Assembly (NCBI GenBank): GCA_944393745.1
Contig: CALYBD010000060.1
Coordinates: 1-57,412 of the forward strand
Source of the DNA: an uncultured Alphaproteobacteria bacterium
GTDB lineage: Bacteria; Pseudomonadota; Alphaproteobacteria; CAAGCB01; CAG-977
Direction: 5' to 3'
DNA: 57,412 nucleotides
Below are positions 7,486-14,224 of this stretch, piece by piece. Below the pieces are notes generated by a model. It was not told the DNA's origin, did no database searches, and saw only the letters and a program-made list of their open reading frames with translations. Position 1 is the first letter of the stretch. Each line of letters begins with the position of its first letter. Both the position numbers and the translations under genes were made by a program.

Positions 7486-8637
7486 TTGCCTGTTTTGGAC
7501 GAGTTACGACGTAATGGTAAAATCGAATTGCATTTTTATGTTGAAAACCAAGTTCTGAGCAAGAATTCAAATGCGTCTCAGATTATGATGTATCAGTTTT
7601 TAATCATGCAGGCTGAAGCATATACCAACGCCATCTCCGACAATGTCAAGAGAAGTAATCAACAGATGCTTCGTGAAGGAAAATATGGTTATCTGGCTCC
7701 GTTGGGATACTTGAACGGCAGGGATAAAAATAATAAGCCAACGATCATCCCTGATCCGGATATGGCTCCTATCGTTGTTAAATTGTTTGAAGATTATGCG
7801 ACGGGAGCTTTGAACATTACACAACTTCTGGCAGAAGCGCGTGAATTAGGATTGAAATCTTTCCACGGAAATAATCTGACAAAGCAAACGATAATCAATA
7901 TGTTGCAGAATCCATTTTATTACGGCTATATGAAGATAAAAGGAAAAGTTTGGCCGCATCAGTATCAGACGCTAATTTCCAAAGAAACAGCTGACAGGTG
8001 TCAGGCTGTCTTAAAAGGAAAGCAATTCCACCGTATTCGTAAAGAGAAGCATCTTTTTCAAGGTCTTGTCAGCTGTTCTCACTGCGGTCATCAGGTTGTC
8101 ATTGATATGAAACGAAAGAAAAGCGGCAAGGTTTATAAGTACCTTGTTTGCCAGCATTGTAAACACAGTGTCAGTGAGAAGATTGCGGAGGAAAGCGTGA
8201 CGGAGATTATGAATAAATTTTCAAAGATTCCGACTGAAATCTTTAACAGTATTACGTCATATCTGAACGATAAAATAAAGTCTGATCATAATATTGAGAC
8301 GGCAAGAAAGGGGGTGTTGGCTCGTGAGATCAGTATTGCCAAAACCCGTAAAGACAAATTGCTGAATCTTCATCTTGATGAAAAAATAGACAATCAGACC
8401 TTTGAAATTAAGTGGATCGACTTGGAAGCGGAACTGTCTAAAAAAGAAGCCGAACTTTCAAATTTAAAAGGAAGTTCGGAAAAGACGATAATTTCGATTA
8501 ACCTACTGATAAAAATTATAAAAAACGCAAAATCGTTGTATAAAAGTTCTAGTTTTGAAGAAAAACGGATGCTTTTAAAATTGCTCTGCTCGAACTTTTT
8601 TCTGGATGAAAAAAATCTAATTATTTCAATAAGAAAA

Positions 8638-8663
8638 CCCCTGTCGAGTATCCTCGGCAGGGG
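8638..8663 (-). terminator. Terminator for the podovirus late operon
   Basis: Arms 8638-8648 and 8653-8663 pair at 10 of 11 positions. Read on the minus strand the stem is followed by TTTTCTTATT. It lies just past the end of the leftward late operon, inside the 3' end of the recombinase remnant. A second minus-strand terminator sits at the equivalent place in the intact integrase gene (44076-44109). Confidence 0.7.
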
Positions 8664-8669
8664 CTTCCG

Positions 8670-8693
8670 TCCAGATTGGCTGGGCAAACTGGA
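8670..8693. other. Candidate left attachment site of the podovirus (attL)
   Basis: Bases 8670-8693 align with 44108-44131 at 19 of 24 positions. The longest identical block is TTGGCTGGG (8676-8684 and 44114-44122), and CTGGA also matches. Both copies lie in the same reading frame of a serine recombinase 3' end, about 10 bp after a hairpin. They bracket the whole podovirus gene set. Serine integrases need only a short identical core. Confidence 0.6.
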
Positions 8694-8774
8694 CAATCTT
8701 CGAACTCGTCACAACGAAATCAAAGACTTACAAAGTCGCGCAGAAGCCTTACTTCTTTTTATCAAATCAGCCGC

Positions 8775-8969
8775 TTAAAGACAAGCCTTGTCATATACGA
8801 CGTTGTTCTGTTCGATTTGCCGGAGCGTTTCGGGGGTGTCGCGTTCATAATCGGCATAAACCGGCTGATATATGTCGCAAAAGTCACCGCTTGTATTTGT
8901 CGCGCAACCGTTCAGCAACAGCAGGATCGCGTAAAGAAGCCCGCGCGGCGTTCGCAGTTCGCAAAGCAT
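8775..8969 (-). CDS. Outer-membrane spanin lipoprotein (Rz1-like)
   Basis: A 64-residue lipoprotein precursor. The lipobox LLNGC follows a hydrophobic segment (LLYAILLLL), and the mature part ends with ETLRQIEQNNVVYDKACL, a tail common in small Rz1-like proteins of proteobacterial prophages. It completes lysis by fusing the inner and outer membranes with the Rz partner. Most of the start region is nested out of frame inside the Rz gene. AGGAAG precedes the chosen ATG; a start at 8993 is possible. The stop overlaps the end of the convergent recombinase frame by 4 bp, placing the podovirus border there. Confidence 0.75.
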   Translation of the reverse strand: MLCELRTPRGLLYAILLLLNGCATNTSGDFCDIYQPVYADYERDTPETLRQIEQNNVVYDKACL

Positions 8970-9084
8970 CGGTCTTCCTGTCATATTCCGCATTTCTTTC
9001 CGTCCTTTTTCCGAGGTTATAAGACAACAGTCCGACGGCTCCCATTAAGAGCGCAATCAGGCCGGTTAAAATCAAGTCGTTCAT
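8884..9084 (-). CDS. Inner-membrane spanin (Rz-like)
   Basis: A 66-residue protein with an N-terminal transmembrane anchor (LILTGLIALLMGAVGLLSYNLG) and a charged periplasmic helix (RTERNAEYDRKTDALRTANAARA). This is a small version of the Rz i-spanin. The Rz1-like gene starts inside it in another frame, the usual embedded-spanin arrangement, and the two products would form the envelope-spanning complex. Being the last genes of the late operon fits a lysis role. Confidence 0.7.
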   Translation of the reverse strand: MNDLILTGLIALLMGAVGLLSYNLGKRTERNAEYDRKTDALRTANAARASLRDPAVAERLRDKYKR

Positions 9085-9087
9085 TTC

Positions 9088-9226
9088 TCAAAACTCATAA
9101 AGCTAAGTTTCAAAACTCATAAACAACACAAAAAAAACGGCGGAAATCCGCCATTTTTAAGTTGCTCGTAAGTTTCAAAAACTCATAATTCCGTTTTCGG
9201 AAACTGCAAAATATCCGTTTTCGGAT
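9088..9226. repeat. Direct repeats and small hairpins upstream of the spanins
   Basis: Three near-copies of TTCAAAACTCATAA occur at about 9089, 9109 and 9173. GGCGG (9139-9143) pairs with CCGCC (9148-9152) and is flanked by A- and T-runs, so it may act as a weak terminator on either strand. Two stem-loops of the form TCCG-TTTT-CGGA follow at 9189-9202 and 9213-9226, the second ending at the stop of the NrdD-like gene. The hairpins could tune spanin expression. Confidence 0.5.
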
Positions 9227-9408
9227 TATTCCGCCGCAATCGCCATAAACCTTTCCGTCGCTTTCTTTTCAGAGAAACAAACGCGCTCGGCATATTCGCT
9301 TTTCTTGCCGATATTGAACGCGGAAACCGGCCGGAAGTAGCCCATGACACGCGTCCAAACTTCGCAGGGCTGACGCTCTTCGTCTTTAAGTTTAATTTCT
9401 GTTGCCAT
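9226..9408 (-). CDS. Small protein resembling the C-terminus of anaerobic ribonucleotide reductase
   Basis: A 60-residue protein with the block PCEVWTRVMGYFRPVSAFN, then GKKSEYAERVCF. This resembles the C-terminal end of class III (anaerobic) NrdD, where a V-W-x-R-V-x-G-Y-x-R-P-V segment precedes N-x-G-K and E-x-x-x-R. The radical and substrate domains are absent, so it cannot be a reductase alone. It lies between a small membrane protein and the spanins. A repeat-rich 94-bp strip precedes it. It may be a detached activation or inhibition module; that is inference. Confidence 0.6.
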   Translation of the reverse strand: MATEIKLKDEERQPCEVWTRVMGYFRPVSAFNIGKKSEYAERVCFSEKKATERFMAIAAE

Positions 9409-9425
9409 TGCTCTTGTCCTTTGTT

Positions 9426-9498
9426 CGAGTTAAAACGAGTTAGAAACGAATTAGCGACGAATTAAAACATCACAATCCGTTATAACATAACAATCCGT
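9426..9498. repeat. Helically phased CGARTTA repeats plus ACAATCCGT pair
   Basis: CGAGTTA at 9426 and 9436 and CGAATTA at 9447 and 9458 lie 10-11 bp apart, followed by two ACAATCCGT copies at 9472 and 9490. The strip separates two late genes. The helical phasing suggests protein binding, for instance a local operator. Confidence 0.5.
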
Positions 9499-9502
9499 GA
9501 TA

Positions 9503-9730
9503 TTATTCCGAACTGATTTTTTTTGTCGCGTCGTCGATCTTCTTCTGATTTTCTTTCGTGTTAAAGACCGAAAGCCAATCCAACACCTTAACGACCTTTG
9601 CAAGAATGGCATCGTCTTTTTGGGTTGGCGTTGCTTTGACGATAATCGAAGCCGCGGCCACTACCGTTCCAAACCAAAACATAAAGGTTTCAAAAACGGT
9701 TTTCAATGTTTCTATATCAAAGTGTTCCAT
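9503..9730 (-). CDS. Small membrane protein of the lysis region
   Basis: A 75-residue protein with one transmembrane helix (FMFWFGTVVAAASIIVKA) and a soluble Lys/Asp-rich C-terminus (QKDDAILAKVVKVLDWLSVF). It lies just downstream of the endolysin in the late operon. Similar small proteins occur in lysis cassettes of proteobacterial prophages and are sometimes called holins. A better placed holin candidate lies at 10664-10828, so this may be an antiholin or accessory membrane protein. Confidence 0.6.
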   Translation of the reverse strand: MEHFDIETLKTVFETFMFWFGTVVAAASIIVKATPTQKDDAILAKVVKVLDWLSVFNTKENQKKIDDATKKISSE

Positions 9731-9744
9731 TTTCTTTTCTCCTC

Positions 9745-10104
9745 TTAATAAAGCCAGAATACGTCTTGCGGCTTAGTCAGATCGTCGTCAACGTGGATAA
9801 AGTTCCCCGCTTTACTTGCGCCGATCCGTCTAAACCCCGCTTGCTTCAAAGCGTCAATGATGATCCACCTGCTCCGGCTGTCGTTGCACCGAATATCAAC
9901 GGCAAGGCCGGCGCGGTGGGCGGAGTTCTCCGATCCGCCAACGTCCTGATTGTGCGTTTCGCATCGGTAGGCCGAATTTAACACGAACGGGATCCCCGCA
10001 ATCTCCCGCGCCTTATTTAGTTTTTCGCGGAAGTCAGGCACAAGTCCGCCGCTATGACAGCAGGAACACCATTCTTCTTTTCGGCTAAAATAGTTTTTCG
10101 TCAT
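9745..10104 (-). CDS. Peptidase M15-family endolysin
   Basis: A 119-residue zinc peptidase of the M15 D-Ala-D-Ala carboxypeptidase type (M15_3-like). The zinc ligands are visible: H63 and D70 in SAHRAGLAVD, and H104 in NFIHVDD; SAYRCETHN precedes them. It cuts peptide crosslinks in peptidoglycan for lysis or entry. No signal peptide is present, so export would need a holin. CSCCHSG near the N-terminus is an extra cysteine cluster often seen in this family. The next gene downstream in the operon is a small membrane protein. Confidence 0.88.
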   Translation of the reverse strand: MTKNYFSRKEEWCSCCHSGGLVPDFREKLNKAREIAGIPFVLNSAYRCETHNQDVGGSENSAHRAGLAVDIRCNDSRSRWIIIDALKQAGFRRIGASKAGNFIHVDDDLTKPQDVFWLY

Positions 10105-10112
10105 TCAGCACC

Positions 10113-10667
10113 TCATAAGCATAAATAAAAGAGGGCGAAATTCAACGCCCCCGCTAAAAACTCCGCCTTGTTCGTCGGGTTTTCCATCTTTCCCGTGATG
10201 ACGTAAGAAAGCGGAGTAAGTAAACTGGACAAGCAAAACAGAGGGTTGCCAAGACAAAGGGCAACCAGACAAGAAGTGCTACCGTAACGCAACACCAATC
10301 CTGTAACATTGCCTTTGAAGCAGTAATAATTCCCTTTGCCATAAATCCTCCGTAACGCCCAATCAATCCATCTGATACGTCCCTCATCTTTTCCGGTGTC
10401 CCACACAAAGAAATAATCGCCGTGTCCTTCCGCCCAATGAAACGCAAAGGAAACAATTTCCTCGTATGTTTTAGTTTCTCCCAAAAAAATGAAACACCGC
10501 GTCTTGACGTAGAGCATAGTCAAGCAAACGAGAATAAGGACGGCATACTTAAAAAAGCGGGTGATTTTCCCCGCTTTTCCAAAACCGCCGCCGAACCATC
10601 TTCGCCAAAGTGCGCCGATTGCTCCGAACGCGAACAAGGCGAAAAGCCCGTTGTTTTTGTTTTTCAT
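10113..10667 (-). CDS. Membrane protein of unknown function, late operon
   Basis: A 184-residue protein with at least three hydrophobic stretches: residues 37-55 (YAVLILVCLTMLYV), the region around LVALCLGNPLFCLSSLLTPL, and the C-terminal end (AGALNFALFYLCL). A more polar, aromatic-rich middle (FHWAEGHGDYFFVWD) would form a loop. The ATG overlaps the stop of the holin-like gene, so they are coupled. I do not recognise a family. Its place between holin and endolysin suggests a lysis-timing or superinfection role. Confidence 0.65.
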   Translation of the reverse strand: MKNKNNGLFALFAFGAIGALWRRWFGGGFGKAGKITRFFKYAVLILVCLTMLYVKTRCFIFLGETKTYEEIVSFAFHWAEGHGDYFFVWDTGKDEGRIRWIDWALRRIYGKGNYYCFKGNVTGLVLRYGSTSCLVALCLGNPLFCLSSLLTPLSYVITGKMENPTNKAEFLAGALNFALFYLCL

Positions 10668-10828
10668 CTTTTGCCCTCATTTTTCCAAAGGAAGTAAATC
10701 TTTGAGCAAATATAAATCAACGACGCTATGCCGATCAGGGCGGACACAATCGGGTTGATTATGTCCGCCATTCCCGCAATCATTGAGGCCATTCCAACGC
10801 CGGTGGCTCCGGCAACCTCTTTGTCCAT
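10664..10828 (-). CDS. Holin candidate, T7 gp17.5-like position
   Basis: A 54-residue protein: a weakly hydrophobic Gly/Met-rich start (GVGMASMIAGMAD), a transmembrane helix (IVSALIGIASLIYICSKIYF) and a short basic tail LWKNEGKR. It directly follows the tail-fibre gene, exactly where T7 carries its holin gene 17.5 after gene 17, and precedes the endolysin. The stop overlaps the next start (ATGA). Size, topology and position all fit a small holin that triggers lysis. Confidence 0.65.
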   Translation of the reverse strand: MDKEVAGATGVGMASMIAGMADIINPIVSALIGIASLIYICSKIYFLWKNEGKR

Positions 10829-10841
10829 TTAATCATCTCCT

Positions 10842-13800
10842 TTATGAACTGAAAGAACCGTTGCGGTCATACCAAGGGTGACGCTCATAGTATACGCCTG
10901 AAGTGCAACCGGAAACGTAGATGGCGCGTTTACTACCATATCCCTCACCGAGAGCGAGTATCGTCGCTGTTCTCGTGACAGTCGGATTTTCGGTCCAGAA
11001 TGAATTTGATTTAAGCAACCATACAGTATCGCCGACCTGAGGAACAGCAGTTGTTGTATACGCAAGGAACTCGTCGTTAGAATGATCGTAAGGAACGATA
11101 CTCCAAGCCTTGAGATCGTCACGACTGAGATCACCGTATTGTTGCTGATCCCAGAACAAGAGCGGATTGAAAACGTGATCCGAAGATATGCCGTTCGGAA
11201 AGATAAACTTCAACGAAGAAGATGCGGGCGGATTGTTGTAAGAAGCTGTTACTTTACAACCAACGCCGACAGGTGTCATTATGCCAAAGTCATCTCCATC
11301 TCCTACCTGACAAGTCTTCTGGAAAATCACAGCATCGCTATCGTCAGGATCGACCACCAAGACCTTGAATTTATGAGGACCGCCGGAAGCAGCAGCTACG
11401 CCGCCATAATAGATAAACCCGTCATTCTTTGTGGTGGATCCGGAAATGAAGTTAATCGATCTTTTGCTCACAGAGTTTTTGTGGATCAATGTTGTGTTGC
11501 CTGTTTCCGTCAAGTTGCTGAGGTTTCTGTTTGCTTTAGTCGGTAATGATCCGGCAATAACGTCAGCGGCAATCTTCTCTATGTTCTCTACCGTATTCCC
11601 GACATAGAATAACAGATACCAGTTGTTATAGTTCCTTGAAACGATGCAACCACGCGGCTTTACAGGAACGCGAAATGTTCCGGCCACAGCGTTGACAACA
11701 AAGTCTTCGTCAGTAATAGTATCGCTTGTCGTAACAACAGGTAATCCACGTTTGATATACTGCTTTCCGTCAATAGTCTTTACATCGCTTTCTTCGATGG
11801 TGTCGTCCAGTTCTGTCTGGAGTTGGTTCCACATATCAGGATAAGCCTGTTTCAGTTTGTATTCTCCATCAGAAACTAACCAACAAGCTTTGTGCGGATT
11901 GACTTCGGAAAACATATATTGTCCGAGAAACTCAGGAACAGACGCTGACATCTGAGAAACTTTCTCCTCAATCTTTCCTTCAATATATTCCACGTCAATA
12001 TCCATTCCGTCTTGGTGCATACCGACCAAAGAATAATGGTGTTTCGTTCGTTTGAGTTTTCCATTGTCCCCAATGCCGCCGGTCACATAGAAAGAACACG
12101 CGGCGGATAAAGTCAGCGTCTTACTCGAATAAGAGATTGTTCCCGCGCTTGCCATCAGGCTGTAAATATCGCCAACGTCCTGCCGGAACGTCAGGGATTT
12201 TCCGGCGGAAACCTTGCCGACCACTTCAAAATATCCGTCTTCATAGATATTCAGCATGGCTATTTCGCCGGAGGACGTGCCGGTCAAATTGCTGTGAATG
12301 GTGACAACGCCGTGATCTGCCTGTTGACAAGGAAGCATAAACTTCTTGTCGGCATTATCGACGCAATAATACGGCTGTTTTCCGAAAGCACTTAAAATGT
12401 TTTTTGCCGCCAAATAAGTTTGATCATTACGAATAAACTTCTTGCCGTTATACGTCTTATAATTGATTGTGTAGGTTGTGCCCCCGATCGTATAAGTGTC
12501 CGTTCCGGTGAAGTCGTAGCTTGTCCATTGAGAATTGTAAGACTGAAATTCTTGCACGGAGTATGCAAACGGCGTGTTGCTAAAACATTGCAACAACTGT
12601 GCGTTGTAAGCGTTAATTGAATAAGCAACCGTCGTATTCGGAACGCAACAATAAGTAATTGCACGAACGGAATAAATGCTATTCGTTATCGCTAACCCGG
12701 CTTTGACTTGCGCGTTTGTCAGCGTCGTGTCTTTGGTGGAAGATACGTTTTCATCGGAGTTGTAGAAGATAATTCTAAACGCCGACGTGTTGCTGTCCGC
12801 CCTTAAAGTGACCTGACAATTAAAGAAATACGCGACGGGCGTTTTCGTCGCTTCGTTGCCGGTTACCCAACCCACGCCGTTTTGATAAACTTTCGGACGG
12901 AAAACAAGGTTTCCGCCGCTGTATTTCATATCCAGACCAAGAAAACCATCGTCCCAAAGATTATACCAAGTGTCCGCCGTCATGCTACTGTAAGAGGCGA
13001 CCTGTAACCCGAAAGCCTTGCTTACGACAAAATAGCTGAAATCGTCGTTATCCAAAGCGGCGTTTACCGTCGTTAAACTGGCCGAAGAAAAGTTTGGTAT
13101 CTCAATATAACCTTTCGTCGTGTTCAATCCCGCCGCAACCGTAATGCCGCTGTAAATGGAACCGTCTTGAATTGTCAGACTGGAATTGTTTAACTGCTTA
13201 ATTCCGTTGTGTTGCGTTGCAATCGGTTCCCCGTCTTTCAACGCGTTAAAGGCCGCTTCATACAGATTGCCGTCAAACATCGTGTCCATCTGATCGGTGC
13301 GAACCCAACTCAAATTTGAGGGCGGCGCATCGTCCGTAAAGTCGCGCTCCGTAAACAACGGATCGACAGAATATCCGGCCTGAACAGCCGCCTCTTGCGC
13401 GTCCATCGCATATTTCTTGGCCGAATAATCACTTCCCGAAACAGGATCGTCCATTTGAGAAGCCCATTTTTCCGCCAACGTCGCCGAAGCCGCCGCATTT
13501 GCCGCTTGCGTCGGTGCGTCTTCAATGGCCGTTATATGCTCCGCGGCGGTATTCACGGCGGCAATGTTTGTCGCTGTTGTGTTAATGTTCGTTTCGTTCG
13601 CCTTGACAGCGTTAATATTCGTTTCGTTTTCAGCAACCGCGGTAATGTTTGCCTCGTTCGCTTTGACGGCGTTAATGTTCGTTTTGTTTTCGGAAACATC
13701 AACGATTGCGGCGGAGATTTGCGCGTCCGTGACAATTTCATTCCGAATGTCATACAGGGCTTCCATCTTCATTGCGTATTCGTTCGGATCGGACGAAGAA

Positions 13801-14210
13801 AATCTATCGACCAAAACGGCGCGTTCAAGCTTTTCATTAAGCTGTTGGGCGACCATCACGTTTTTATCAAGATTGCTTTCCAAAGTATCGGCCGGAAAAC
13901 TGTTATAATTCTGGTAATCGCTCCCTTGCTTAAAGTCGTATTCGCGATAAATGATTAAGGAATAATCAGACGTTTTTACGTCCGCCACGGTAACGGTTCC
14001 GCCGTTTCCGTCGTCGTTCAGACTGACGGTGTAATCCGTTCCGTATTCTAATTGCGTTGTCGTTACGCCGTCGGAGATGGAAACTTTTATGGCTTGTTTC
14101 GCTTCGTTTTCCGTCGGATCGTTCAGCAATACATGGAAAGAAAAGTCATAGGTTGCGGAGGAACCCATAACCATTGCTTCCGTTTTATTGACTTGGCTTT
14201 CAACTGTCAT
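10842..14210 (-). CDS. Tail fibre protein with T7 gp17-type N-terminus
   Basis: An 1122-residue receptor-binding protein. Residues 1-150 match the T7 gp17 N-terminal domain that docks the fibre on the tail (FSFHVLLND, GTDYTVSLNDDGNGGTVTV, YREYDFKQGSDYQNYNSFPA, LEKLERAV-type ending). Residues about 165-245 are a repeat-built Ala/Asn coiled coil with recurring NINAVKANE and NITAVAENE units. The DNA here (about 13550-13720) is correspondingly repetitive and could vary in length. The long C-terminus is beta-rich and should carry the receptor site; no intramolecular chaperone domain is obvious. It is followed by the holin candidate, as in T7. Confidence 0.88.
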   Translation of the reverse strand: MTVESQVNKTEAMVMGSSATYDFSFHVLLNDPTENEAKQAIKVSISDGVTTTQLEYGTDYTVSLNDDGNGGTVTVADVKTSDYSLIIYREYDFKQGSDYQNYNSFPADTLESNLDKNVMVAQQLNEKLERAVLVDRFSSSDPNEYAMKMEALYDIRNEIVTDAQISAAIVDVSENKTNINAVKANEANITAVAENETNINAVKANETNINTTATNIAAVNTAAEHITAIEDAPTQAANAAASATLAEKWASQMDDPVSGSDYSAKKYAMDAQEAAVQAGYSVDPLFTERDFTDDAPPSNLSWVRTDQMDTMFDGNLYEAAFNALKDGEPIATQHNGIKQLNNSSLTIQDGSIYSGITVAAGLNTTKGYIEIPNFSSASLTTVNAALDNDDFSYFVVSKAFGLQVASYSSMTADTWYNLWDDGFLGLDMKYSGGNLVFRPKVYQNGVGWVTGNEATKTPVAYFFNCQVTLRADSNTSAFRIIFYNSDENVSSTKDTTLTNAQVKAGLAITNSIYSVRAITYCCVPNTTVAYSINAYNAQLLQCFSNTPFAYSVQEFQSYNSQWTSYDFTGTDTYTIGGTTYTINYKTYNGKKFIRNDQTYLAAKNILSAFGKQPYYCVDNADKKFMLPCQQADHGVVTIHSNLTGTSSGEIAMLNIYEDGYFEVVGKVSAGKSLTFRQDVGDIYSLMASAGTISYSSKTLTLSAACSFYVTGGIGDNGKLKRTKHHYSLVGMHQDGMDIDVEYIEGKIEEKVSQMSASVPEFLGQYMFSEVNPHKACWLVSDGEYKLKQAYPDMWNQLQTELDDTIEESDVKTIDGKQYIKRGLPVVTTSDTITDEDFVVNAVAGTFRVPVKPRGCIVSRNYNNWYLLFYVGNTVENIEKIAADVIAGSLPTKANRNLSNLTETGNTTLIHKNSVSKRSINFISGSTTKNDGFIYYGGVAAASGGPHKFKVLVVDPDDSDAVIFQKTCQVGDGDDFGIMTPVGVGCKVTASYNNPPASSSLKFIFPNGISSDHVFNPLLFWDQQQYGDLSRDDLKAWSIVPYDHSNDEFLAYTTTAVPQVGDTVWLLKSNSFWTENPTVTRTATILALGEGYGSKRAIYVSGCTSGVYYERHPWYDRNGSFSS

Positions 14211-14224
14211 TGTCTTTAACTCCT

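Larger units (their letters stand above)
7486..8778 (+). pseudogene. Large serine recombinase lacking its catalytic domain
   Basis: About 430 codons remain of a large serine recombinase. Present are the recombinase domain (KIELHFYVEN, NVKRSNQQMLREGKYG, PLGYLN, then MLQNPFYYGYMKIKG), a zinc ribbon (SCSHCG ... VCQHCK) and a coiled coil. The whole N-terminal resolvase domain with its catalytic Ser is missing. The frame begins at LPVLDEL with a TTG and no ribosome site, right at the inovirus junction. The intact recombinase at 42528-44138 aligns from its residue about 80 onward. The last 30 codons lie beyond the candidate att core and probably belong to the podovirus. It is likely a remnant of an earlier related prophage, cut by inovirus insertion or deletion. 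Confidence 0.8.

Noticed and set aside
7471..7500. A complete dif site at the inovirus junction
   Set aside because: Only one arm matches; the second arm is not recognisable, so it is reported only as a half-site.
13395..13958. Long plus-strand open frames over the fibre and other late genes
   Set aside because: They are shadows of Ala/Asn-rich minus-strand codons with no ribosome sites and unlikely composition.
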